Assembly (NCBI GenBank): GCA_017861495.1
Contig: JAGFXW010000082.1
Coordinates: 1 to 8,718 of the forward strand
DNA length: 8,718 bases
Direction of reading: 5' to 3'
DNA from: Bacillota bacterium
GTDB lineage: Bacteria; Bacillota_C; Negativicutes; CTSoil-072
How positions within the stretch are numbered: the first letter of the stretch is position 1; each line of letters opens with the position of its first letter. Positions 1 through 5,693 of the stretch are shown here, piece by piece. The position numbers were made by a program, and so were the translations under genes. The notes under the pieces were generated by a model. That model searched no databases and was not told the DNA's origin. It saw nothing but the letters and a program-made list of their open reading frames with translations.

Positions 1-1
1 G

Positions 2-313
2 CAAATCCGCGTGCTGGATCGTGAATACGTGAAGGCGAGCCTTTACGAAGTGGAGCTTCACCAACGGGTCGCCATCCCGATCGCGAGTCTGGTTTTTGCC
101 TTAATCGGCACGCCGCTCGGTTTGTCGCCGCATCGTTCCAGTTCGTCCACCGGCCTGGGTTTTAGTATCGTCATTATATTTGTATATTATATTATCATGG
201 CCGTTTTTACCGCTTTGGGGCAGGGGGCGGCCATCAACCCCGTGGTGGCGGCATGGATGCCCAATATCATTGGGCTGCTGGCTGGATTCTACTTGGTGAA
301 AAGAGCTTCCTAG
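2..313 (+). CDS. LptF/LptG family permease, C-terminal part (5' end outside window)
   Basis: This is the C-terminal part of a YjgP/YjgQ (LptF/LptG) permease, the inner-membrane component of the ABC machine that extracts LPS and drives it to the outer membrane. The reading frame is open from the window edge, so the start is missing. About 103 residues remain. Visible family features are the segment ELHQRVAIPIASLVFALIGT followed by PLGLSPHRSSSS. Next come a hydrophobic helix (GFSIVIIFVYYIIMAVFTALG) and a last helix beginning WMPNIIG, a typical family ending. It ends in TAG, with no terminator before the next gene 53 nt downstream, so it is probably co-transcribed with it. I cannot tell LptF from LptG on this fragment. 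The family call is firm; the LPS-export role is from family knowledge. Confidence 0.9.
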   Translation, partial: QIRVLDREYVKASLYEVELHQRVAIPIASLVFALIGTPLGLSPHRSSSSTGLGFSIVIIFVYYIIMAVFTALGQGAAINPVVAAWMPNIIGLLAGFYLVKRAS

Positions 314-366
314 CGGCCGGCCGGACGGTTTTTCATTGAATTGGATGTAACGGAGGAGAGCGGAAG

Positions 367-1617
367 ATGACATACGGATTGACGTTGATTGCCATTCTTG
401 CAATTATGGGCGGTTTTATCGCCTACATCGGCGACAAACTGGGGACCAAGGTAGGCAAACGCCGCTTGAGCCTGTTTGGTTTGCGCCCCAAGTATACGTC
501 AATCATCGTCACCATCATCACCGGTATCCTGATCGCCGCATCGACTTTGGGGGTGCTTAGTGTCGCTTCAGAAAATGTCCGGACTGCTTTATTCGGTATG
601 CAGGCGTTGAAAACCGAATTAAATTCGCTGACGGATGAAGTGGCGGTTAAAAACGCAGAGTTGGAAACAGGGCGGGCTGCATTGGCAGCCAGGACCGCGG
701 AATATGCGGCGCTAACGGTAAAGGTTTCGGAAACAAGCCGTCAGTTGGCTGAAATCAACGAGGAGTTGTTGGTGGCGATAGCGGAACGGGATACTACCGC
801 GGCCGCGTTGCAGCAAGTACAGGAAAATTATACGGCGGCGCAGGCGGATCTTGACAAATCGCACGCAGAAATTGCCGCGTTGCAGGCCACGAAAAATCAG
901 TTGGACGGTCGTGTCGACGAGCTGACAAAGGCCCGGACGACGCTGCAAGCGGATGTTGACAGCTTGACGAAATTGACTGAGAATTTGAAAAAGGGCATTC
1001 AAGTGGTTCGGGAAGGGACGGTTGTCTTCCGGGCCGGTGAAGTCTTGGGTATGGCGGTTGTTCCGGGCGGCCAGCCGGCAGATGAAAGTGAAAAAACCAT
1101 TAATGCAGTGTTATATCAGACAAACCAAAACTTATTGTCCCGCTTGAATGTAAAGGACAAAGAACTGGCTGTTTTGTGGATTAGTAAGTCGGAGGTTGAA
1201 AAAGCGGTGAGCCAGTTGGCTGGCAGTGTGGGGGATACGATTGTCAGGGTATCGGCCAGTGGAAATATTGTGTACGGTGAACCGGTCTTGGGCCGGTTGG
1301 AGTTTTTCCCGAATAAGCTGATTTATACGCAGGACCAGATCATTCATAGTGAGTCCTTGCAGGTTGGCGATGCGCGGGAAACCGAAGAGGCGGTTCTGCA
1401 GTTCCTGCAGAAAGTAAACGCGGCCGCTGTGCGGAAGGGGATGCTGCCTGATCCGCTGCAGGGAACCGTAGGGATGATGAGCGGGGCGCAATTGTTCGAA
1501 ACGGTGAACAAAGTCCAGAAACTGGGCGGCAAGGTGCTGATCACGGCACAGGCAAAAGAGGATACCTATACGGCCGGCCCGCTGCAAGTCGAGCTAGTGG
1601 TCAAGGAACTGTTGTGA
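367..1617 (+). CDS. DUF3084 domain protein: two-TM, coiled-coil envelope protein
   Basis: A 416-residue protein of the DUF3084 family, whose function is not established. The N-terminus has a first membrane helix (about residues 4-21), then the family-like segment GDKLGTKVGKRRLSLFGLRP (22-41), then a second membrane helix (about 43-66). Residues about 75-215 are rich in Ala, Leu, Glu, Lys and Gln in heptad-like order and should form a long coiled coil. Residues about 216-416 form a C-terminal globular domain without an obvious catalytic motif. The start is supported by CGGAGGAG at 351-358, 8 nt before the ATG. Its position between an LPS-export permease and an OmpM-type porin suggests an envelope-structural or trafficking role; that is inference from context. 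Its stop codon overlaps the start of the next gene. Confidence 0.9.
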   Translation: MTYGLTLIAILAIMGGFIAYIGDKLGTKVGKRRLSLFGLRPKYTSIIVTIITGILIAASTLGVLSVASENVRTALFGMQALKTELNSLTDEVAVKNAELETGRAALAARTAEYAALTVKVSETSRQLAEINEELLVAIAERDTTAAALQQVQENYTAAQADLDKSHAEIAALQATKNQLDGRVDELTKARTTLQADVDSLTKLTENLKKGIQVVREGTVVFRAGEVLGMAVVPGGQPADESEKTINAVLYQTNQNLLSRLNVKDKELAVLWISKSEVEKAVSQLAGSVGDTIVRVSASGNIVYGEPVLGRLEFFPNKLIYTQDQIIHSESLQVGDARETEEAVLQFLQKVNAAAVRKGMLPDPLQGTVGMMSGAQLFETVNKVQKLGGKVLITAQAKEDTYTAGPLQVELVVKELL

Positions 1618-2030
1618 TGACGGCCGATATCGTAATGGCTATTGATCCGGGCCGGGAAAAATGCGGGATTGCCGTAGTCGATCAACAACAGGGTGTTTTG
1701 GTCCGGCAAGTGATCCACCGTGAATTTTTGCCGGAGACGGTCCGGGCTTGGGCCGAGACGTACCATACTACCTTTGTAGTTCTTGGGAACCGTACTTCCA
1801 GTAAAGAAACGCTGAAACTGCTGCAGGGAATGCAAACTGCTGCTGGGACGGTCACGGTAACGCCGGTAGATGAACATCGTTCCAGTGAGGAAGCCCGCCT
1901 GCGCTATTGGCGGGAAAATCCGCCCCGTGGTTTATGGCGGTTGATGCCAACCAGTTTCCGCACTCCGCCGGTTCCGATCGACGATTGGGTCGCCGTGATC
2001 CTCGCGGAGCGGTATTTCGCGGGAAAATAA
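1617..2030 (+). CDS. YqgF/RuvX-like RNase H-fold nuclease family protein
   Basis: A 137-residue protein related to the YqgF/RuvX group (pre-16S rRNA processing nuclease / Holliday-junction resolvase-like, RNase H fold), close to the length of E. coli YqgF. The N-terminal strand carries IVMAIDPGREKCGIAVVD, where Asp10 matches the first catalytic acid. DEHRSSEEAR (85-94) matches the family 'DER..T..EA' region, and IDDWVAVILAERYF near the C-terminus supplies the last acid (Asp122/123). The middle loop (VVLGNRTSSKE) departs from canonical RuvX, so this is probably a divergent paralogue rather than the housekeeping copy. The start overlaps the previous stop as TGATG (1615-1619), implying translational coupling. 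An in-frame GTG at 1614 is an alternative start. AAGGA at 1603-1607 can serve either. Biochemical activity is not established by the sequence. Confidence 0.8.
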   Translation: MTADIVMAIDPGREKCGIAVVDQQQGVLVRQVIHREFLPETVRAWAETYHTTFVVLGNRTSSKETLKLLQGMQTAAGTVTVTPVDEHRSSEEARLRYWRENPPRGLWRLMPTSFRTPPVPIDDWVAVILAERYFAGK

Positions 2031-2097
2031 ATTTAATTTTTCGTGAAAATAAGCAGGAGAACTTCCGGTCGGAGCGAATATATTAAAACTGTAAGTG

Positions 2098-2324
2098 TCT
2101 GGCCGGGAGTTTGCCGCCGGTCAGAAAATGGAGGGTCTTAACGCCGAAGAGGACTGACGGGGAAGAAAGGAGGTGCACCTTAGGTACCCTGGGAGCAGGC
2201 CTTGAAGTAGGCGTAAGATATGAGAGAGACCTTTGAAAAGGGAATAGTTGAGGAAACATGGACACTCAATCGGCTTCCCCTTCTTAGGCTCACAAAAAAA
2301 ATAAAAACCTAGGGAGGCAAACAC
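2098..2324 (+). promoter_or_regulatory. Structured 5' leader of the ompM-like gene
   Basis: This gene-free leader holds several potential RNA helices. They are 2098-2106 with 2117-2125 (9 bp including a G-U pair, 10-nt loop), CCTG-GGAG-CAGG (2188-2199), CCT-TGAAGT-AGG immediately after it (2200-2211), and CTTA/TAAG (2179-2182 with 2214-2217) closing those two into a three-way-junction shape. GGGGAAG (2159-2165) can pair with CTTCCCC (2274-2280) over a long range. CTTAGG (2283-2288) can pair with CCTAGG (2308-2313), overlapping the Shine-Dalgarno. AGGTGCACCT (2171-2180) is a perfect palindrome. I match it to no riboswitch class I know. I saw no convincing sigma-A promoter between 2031 and 2098, so the transcript's 5' end is unknown. 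Confidence 0.4.
2312..2317 (+). promoter_or_regulatory. Ribosome binding site of the ompM-like gene
   Basis: GGGAGG lies 7 nt before the ATG at 2325. Its first two bases fall inside the CCTAGG arm (2308-2313) that can pair with CTTAGG (2283-2288), so access to this site could depend on leader folding. Confidence 0.75.
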
Positions 2325-3728
2325 ATGAAAAAGACTCTTATCGTAACTCTTGCATTAGTGTTCGTACTCGGCATCGCCGGTACCGCTTTTGCAGCAACCA
2401 ACCCTTTCGTTGATGTTCCTGCGAAACACTGGGCATATGGTTCCATCACCCAACTGGCTAATGCCGGTATCATTGACGGTTATGGCGATGGCACATTCCG
2501 TGGCGACCAACTCATGACTCGTTATGAAATGGCGCAAATCGTAGCGAAAGCTATGGCGAAATCCGACAAAGCCAATGCTGAGCAAAAAGCCATGATTGAC
2601 AAATTGGCAGCTGAATTTGCTGCTGAATTGAACAACCTCGGCGTTCGCGTAACTGCCCTGGAAAAAAACCAACCTACCCTGAAATTCGCAGGTGATTTCA
2701 GAGTACGTTACACTTCCATCGACAATGCTTACCAGAAAAATGCTGATGGTACTTATGATTCGCACAATGGCGTAAATATTGGGCAATACCGTCTGCGTTT
2801 GGACGCTGTAGCCAAAGTGGATGACAACACCAGCTTTGCAATGCGTTTCGTAACCAGAGAGCCGGATAAAGCTAACTTGGCCAACTCCACTTGGCAAGGC
2901 TTTGGCGGCGTAGGCCAAGATTCTTCCACGATGTCAATCGACCGCGTAAACATGACTACGAAACTTGGTGCGGTCAACATGACTATTGGTCGTCAAGCTC
3001 TGAAAATTGACAATTATGATGTTGTCATGGACAGCGGTGCATACAGCTTTGACGGCGTAAAAATCGTCAACAAATTCGGCGACATCACGATGACCAGCAA
3101 CTACGGCCGTTTCCTCAAAGGCGCAAAAATGGCTGCCAACAATACCTGGATTAATTTTGGCAACGGAGTTAACGATCCGTTGGGCGATCTCGACGTTCAG
3201 TCCGTTAAATTGGATGGCAAATCCGGCAAACTGGCTTACGGCGTTGGCTATTCCAAGTTCAACAACCCTGTTTATGATCAAGAAATTGGAAAATGGATCC
3301 ACGGTAATGTCAGCTACCTCTTCAACAACCAGTTCTCAATCGGCGGCGAATATGTGAAAAACAGTTCTGATTTAGCTGATGCCCTGAATGAGAATAATAT
3401 TCTTGGCGACAGCCTCTGGTATGTTAAAATGATCGCTGGTGACCAAGCTCTCAACAAAAAAGGCGCAAAACAATTCTTTGTTAACTATGCAAACGTTGGC
3501 GGAGCTTCCATGTGGAACGGCTTCAGCTCCCTCAACAACCACACTGGCGTATTCATTGAGAATGCCGTTGACTACACTATGTGGGATATCGGCGTAGCTT
3601 ATGCGTTCAGCAAAAACTTCAACTGGAACCTCACTTACACGATGGTTAGACCTGACAGCGCTGATGCTGTTCCTGGTGCTAACCCTGATACCAACATGTG
3701 GCGTACAGTTGCAACTGTCAACTTCTAA
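2325..3728 (+). CDS. ompM: OmpM-type SLH-domain porin, major outer-membrane protein
   Basis: A 467-residue exported outer-membrane protein of the OmpM type found in Negativicutes. It has a signal peptide (residues 1-23/24, ending TAFAA). One SLH domain (about 27-75) shows FVDVPAKHW, DGYGDGTFRG and a TRYE motif (65-68) in place of the usual TRAE. An alpha-helical coiled-coil linker (about 78-112) follows, then a beta-barrel from about 116, beginning TLKFAGDFRVRYTS and ending in the outer-membrane-type terminal Phe (TVATVNF). In the known family, the SLH domain binds polyamine-modified peptidoglycan and tethers the outer membrane to the wall, while the barrel forms a pore. Codon choice (CGT, AAC, GGC, ACC, few rare-type codons) differs from its neighbours and suggests very high expression. 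It is followed by a strong terminator, so it is probably monocistronic. Family assignment is firm; substrate selectivity is unknown. Confidence 0.92.
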   Translation: MKKTLIVTLALVFVLGIAGTAFAATNPFVDVPAKHWAYGSITQLANAGIIDGYGDGTFRGDQLMTRYEMAQIVAKAMAKSDKANAEQKAMIDKLAAEFAAELNNLGVRVTALEKNQPTLKFAGDFRVRYTSIDNAYQKNADGTYDSHNGVNIGQYRLRLDAVAKVDDNTSFAMRFVTREPDKANLANSTWQGFGGVGQDSSTMSIDRVNMTTKLGAVNMTIGRQALKIDNYDVVMDSGAYSFDGVKIVNKFGDITMTSNYGRFLKGAKMAANNTWINFGNGVNDPLGDLDVQSVKLDGKSGKLAYGVGYSKFNNPVYDQEIGKWIHGNVSYLFNNQFSIGGEYVKNSSDLADALNENNILGDSLWYVKMIAGDQALNKKGAKQFFVNYANVGGASMWNGFSSLNNHTGVFIENAVDYTMWDIGVAYAFSKNFNWNLTYTMVRPDSADAVPGANPDTNMWRTVATVNF

Positions 3729-3738
3729 AAACTGTCTT

Positions 3739-3772
3739 AAAGAAACCCGGTTTATACCGGGTTTCTTTTTTT
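3739..3772 (+). terminator. Intrinsic terminator of the ompM-like gene
   Basis: GAAACCCGGT (3742-3751), a TTAT loop and ACCGGGTTTC (3756-3765) give a perfect 10-bp stem, followed by seven T (3766-3772). It starts 13 nt after the stop codon. A-rich bases before the stem extend the pairing with the T tract. Confidence 0.95.
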
Positions 3773-3904
3773 GTTTTTCATCGGGTATTAGGCGAAGGAA
3801 AGTAACTTCAAACAGCGAATGTATTAATTAACAGTGTAGAAGGGGGGATAAATTCCAGACAGGAAAATATTCTGAACCCACCTTACGCCTGTAAGGAATA
3901 TGCG
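3773..3904. other. Gene-free stretch between the ompM terminator and the riboswitch promoter
   Basis: I see no credible coding sequence here. It contains a small hairpin CCTTAC-GCCT-GTAAGG (3881-3896) just before the -35 element and one copy (3862-3873) of a 12-bp direct repeat whose second copy lies in the promoter spacer. Both are candidate protein-binding sites for the downstream promoter; this is inference. Confidence 0.5.
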
Positions 3905-3927
3905 TTGACAAAGTTGGAAAATATTCT
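3862..3927 (+). repeat. 12-bp direct repeat GGAAAATATTCT upstream of and within the promoter
   Basis: Two exact copies of GGAAAATATTCT occur at 3862-3873 and 3916-3927, 54 nt apart. The second fills most of the spacer between the -35 and -10 elements. The copies are on the same face if the helix repeat is near 10.8 bp. They could be sites for one regulator; no family is identified. Confidence 0.6.
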
Positions 3928-3933
3928 TATAAT
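3905..3933 (+). promoter_or_regulatory. Perfect consensus sigma-A promoter for the riboswitch operon
   Basis: TTGACA (3905-3910), exactly 17 nt of spacer and TATAAT (3928-3933) match the housekeeping consensus at all 12 positions. Transcription should start near 3940, giving about 140 nt of RNA before the c-di-GMP aptamer. A perfect promoter normally needs a downstream or overlapping brake; both an inverted repeat and a riboswitch terminator are present here. Confidence 0.9.
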
Positions 3934-3953
3934 TATACTATCATTATAAGAAT
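3923..3953. promoter_or_regulatory. Operator-like 11-bp perfect inverted repeat over the -10 and start site
   Basis: ATTCTTATAAT (3923-3933) and ATTATAAGAAT (3943-3953) are perfect reverse complements separated by 9 nt. The left arm contains the whole -10 element and the predicted start site lies in the spacer, so the RNA would lack the left arm and this cannot be a transcript hairpin. It fits a dimeric repressor operator. Its TTATAAT/ATTATAA core recalls Fur/PerR-family boxes, but spacing differs, so the regulator is unassigned. Confidence 0.6.
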
Positions 3954-4080
3954 TATCAAAAAAATACAAATTGATCCATCGTATTTACAACAAGATATGG
4001 AGCAGTTAATGAGCAGCAAAGATTGCCGCGCGGATCGGGCACTTACTGATTGATCGAGCCGAATGCTTCTTGTGTACTGT

Positions 4081-4184
4081 TTATTGTGTGAACACAGATG
4101 GGCAAACTTGCCAAAAGGCAAGGACGCAAAGCCATGGGTCTAAAAAGCCTATCCCTAGGCTTTATGACTGCCAGGTTGCAATGA
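4081..4184 (+). promoter_or_regulatory. Cyclic-di-GMP class I (GEMM-I) riboswitch aptamer
   Basis: Conserved GEMM-I blocks appear in order: GGGCAAAC (4100-4107), a hairpin CTTGCC-AAAA-GGCAAG (4107-4122), GGACGCAAAGCC (4122-4133), a second hairpin AAGCCTA-TCCC-TAGGCTT (4145-4162) flanked by CUAA (4140-4143) and UAUG (4163-4166), which form an 11-nt-type tetraloop receptor, then GCCAGGTTGC (4170-4179). P1 can form between 4081-4087 and 4178-4184 with two G-U pairs. The class binds the second messenger c-di-GMP. Oddly, the docking loop is AAAA rather than GNRA. The 3' end is shared with the terminator that follows, so ligand binding should block termination. The presumed target is the outer-membrane gene at 4480 and genes after it. 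Confidence 0.93.
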
Positions 4185-4215
4185 ATATATTCGTTGCAAC
4201 CTGGCAGTTTTCTTT
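4168..4215 (+). terminator. Riboswitch expression platform: rho-independent terminator
   Basis: CTGCCAGGTTGCAA (4168-4181) pairs perfectly with TTGCAACCTGGCAG (4194-4207). The loop contains the self-complementary GAATATATTC (4183-4192), which lengthens the stem after a T-G pair. TTTTCTTT (4208-4215) is the U tract. The 5' arm uses the aptamer's conserved GCCAGGTTGC block and the 3' strand of P1, so aptamer and terminator are mutually exclusive. Predicted logic: without c-di-GMP the terminator forms; with c-di-GMP the aptamer holds this strand and transcription continues (ON switch). Confidence 0.9.
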
Positions 4216-4479
4216 ATACGCGGGCACGGATAAATTTGAGCCGAGTTGAATTTTCATAAACAAAAGGCGGATTCGATTTTGGAAGTTTGTGATGACCTTT
4301 CTGATCGGAATATTTGGCAAGGTCACCGCTTCGTTTTTTCTTCAGTGGTTTTTGTATCCATAAAGTTTTTCGAGACGACGATGGCTCTGCTTTTTATAAG
4401 GAGGTTTTGTTCTCCTAAAGATATGGGTGAAAGGGTTCTTGCGGATTAAAGAAATCAGATCAAGCGAGGGGGATGAGGG
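4216..4479 (+). other. Post-terminator leader before the outer-membrane protein gene
   Basis: This 264-nt stretch would be transcribed only on read-through of the riboswitch terminator. It has no convincing gene: a 67-codon TTG-initiated frame (4246-4449) lacks a Shine-Dalgarno and resembles nothing I know. A perfect AAGGAGGT (4398-4405) sits in a small hairpin (AGGAG 4399-4403 with CTCCT 4412-4416) with no start codon at a workable distance. The real gene uses GAGGGGG (4466-4472), 7 nt before its ATG. Confidence 0.5.
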
Positions 4480-5301
4480 ATGCGAAGGAAATTACGGATT
4501 TTAGCCAGCATTGCAGTAGTGGGAGTAAGTTTTTATGTCCAAAGCGTTATCGGAATGGCTGCGGATAAGCCGTCTGAAGATGCGGAAGACTTAGCCAAGA
4601 AATCACAGAACCCTATCGCCGACATGATGTCGGTGCCGTTCCAGTATAATTGGTATACGGGTGGAGAGGGAGGAACGACGCGCGTGTTAAACATCCAGCC
4701 CGTTGTTCCGGTTCAGCTCTGCAAGGAATGGAATCTAATTACCCGAACCATTATTCCTTTGCTGTCTTTGCCGAATTCGGCAGGCAACACGGTATCCGGC
4801 GCTGGTGACAGCAACATAAGTTTCTTTTTCAGTCCGCGCAGCTCCGGTTCGACTACTTGGGGAGTGGGACCGATCGTGCAGTTGCCTACGGCGAGTGATG
4901 CCCGGTTCGGAACGAAAACCTATGGCGCCGGGCCGACCGCAGTGATTGTAAAGATGGATAAACAATGGGTTTACGGCGGATTGGTAAATTATATAGGATC
5001 TTTCGATAAATCTTCGTCCGGACAATATACAAGCCTGTTGTATATCCAACCGTTTGTCAACTATAATCTGCCGCACCGCCGAGGCATGGCACTTTCCGTC
5101 TCGCCGGGCATTACTTGTGATTACACCCGTGCTTCGGGTGATCGCTGGACGGTACCGATCGGTATGGGGGTCAGCCAAATGCTGAAAATCGGCGCCCAGC
5201 CGGCGAGTATAAGCTTGGCAGCCTATTACAATGCCATCCGGCCGGAGAACGCAGCCGTGTGGAATTATCGTTTCCAGATTACATTTCTATTTCCTAAGTA
5301 A
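4480..5301 (+). CDS. Outer-membrane beta-barrel 'transporter' family protein (Phenol_MetA_deg-like)
   Basis: A 273-residue exported protein. A signal peptide spans about residues 1-27 (MRRKLRILASIAVVGVSF then ...IGMA before ADKPS). The mature part begins with a typical pattern of this family: SQNPIADMMSVPFQYNWYTG, then VLNIQPVVPV, EWNLITRTIIPL, GAGDSNISFFFSP, WGVGPIVQLPTA, YGAGPTAVI, QPFVNYNLP, RWTVPIGMGV and a terminal FQITFLFPK. These alternating strands with Gly turns are those of the MetA-pathway/'transporter' beta-barrels, sometimes labelled neuromedin U in annotations. Transport substrate is unknown. The gene is preceded by a c-di-GMP riboswitch and long leader, so its expression probably follows c-di-GMP. 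The start is chosen because GAGGGGG (4466-4472) is well spaced and the signal peptide begins here. Confidence 0.87.
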   Translation: MRRKLRILASIAVVGVSFYVQSVIGMAADKPSEDAEDLAKKSQNPIADMMSVPFQYNWYTGGEGGTTRVLNIQPVVPVQLCKEWNLITRTIIPLLSLPNSAGNTVSGAGDSNISFFFSPRSSGSTTWGVGPIVQLPTASDARFGTKTYGAGPTAVIVKMDKQWVYGGLVNYIGSFDKSSSGQYTSLLYIQPFVNYNLPHRRGMALSVSPGITCDYTRASGDRWTVPIGMGVSQMLKIGAQPASISLAAYYNAIRPENAAVWNYRFQITFLFPK

Positions 5302-5363
5302 ACGGATAACGTTCAGGGAGAAGTTTTCTGGCGGAAAAATAGCCGTGGTTAGGAAGAGTGAAG

Positions 5364-5678
5364 GTGGAAGACGAACAATCGAAAGCACCGGCTAAAAGAA
5401 ATCCTGGCGGCTCCTTGGTTAAATTGCTGCAATCGGTGGCAGAGACTATGTCGATAAAATTGTTAACCGCGCAGGGCGGGCATGTCGGCATTTTTCTCTA
5501 GGTCGTTGGAACCTTGCCGCTGACGATCGGAATGTATGAGTTCTATAGAACGGGGAGAGTTCTTGGCGGAACGGCAAGAGAAGCCCTGCTTTTCCCCAAC
5601 TTTGGTTTGGTTTGCATAGTTTTAGTGGTCGGCATCGTGCTCTTTATAAATATCGTTTTTAAATGGCAAGTACTGTAA
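5364..5678 (+). pseudogene. Small two-TM protein interrupted by an in-frame amber codon
   Basis: A GTG-initiated frame runs 45 codons to TAG (5499-5501). The same frame then continues uninterrupted for 58 codons to TAA (5676-5678). The coding character is consistent on both sides: a polar N-terminus (MEDEQSKAPAKRNPGG), an amphipathic segment, then GGHVGIFL, the amber codon and VVGTLPLTIGMYEFYRTGR. Together these read as one membrane helix cut by the stop. A second strong helix follows (FGLVCIVLVVGIVLFINIVF). Start choice: AGGA (5351-5354) lies 9 nt before GTG 5364; GTG 5358 is too close. The gene lies 62 nt after the barrel gene, and its TAA merges with the next gene's Shine-Dalgarno. It may be a recent nonsense mutation, a read-through gene, or a sequencing error. 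I do not recognise the family. Confidence 0.6.
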
Positions 5679-5693
5679 GAGGATGTGAGCTGC

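Noticed and set aside
2098..2125. GC-rich hairpin as the terminator of the Lpt/DUF3084/YqgF operon
   Set aside because: The 9-bp stem is followed by AAATGG, not a T tract, so it is not an intrinsic terminator on this strand.
2355..2918. 187-codon open frame on the minus strand inside the ompM-like gene
   Set aside because: Shadow of a strongly coding + strand gene; no SD and no family-like features.
3997..4053. 18-codon upstream ORF starting ATG GAG CAG before the c-di-GMP aptamer
   Set aside because: No ribosome binding site before it and nothing distinctive in the peptide; a leader peptide cannot be supported.
4293..4339. TGACCTT/AAGGTCA hairpin followed by a T run, as a second terminator
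   Set aside because: The stem is 7 bp with a 19-nt loop and the T run begins 9 nt after the stem, unlike an intrinsic terminator.
4246..4449. 67-codon frame starting with TTG after the riboswitch terminator
   Set aside because: No Shine-Dalgarno, no recognisable motif, and it sits in a leader with regulatory sequence; more likely chance.
5499..5501. Pyrrolysine as the firm explanation for the in-frame TAG
   Set aside because: No pyl genes or methylamine methyltransferase context in the window; nonsense mutation or sequence error is simpler.
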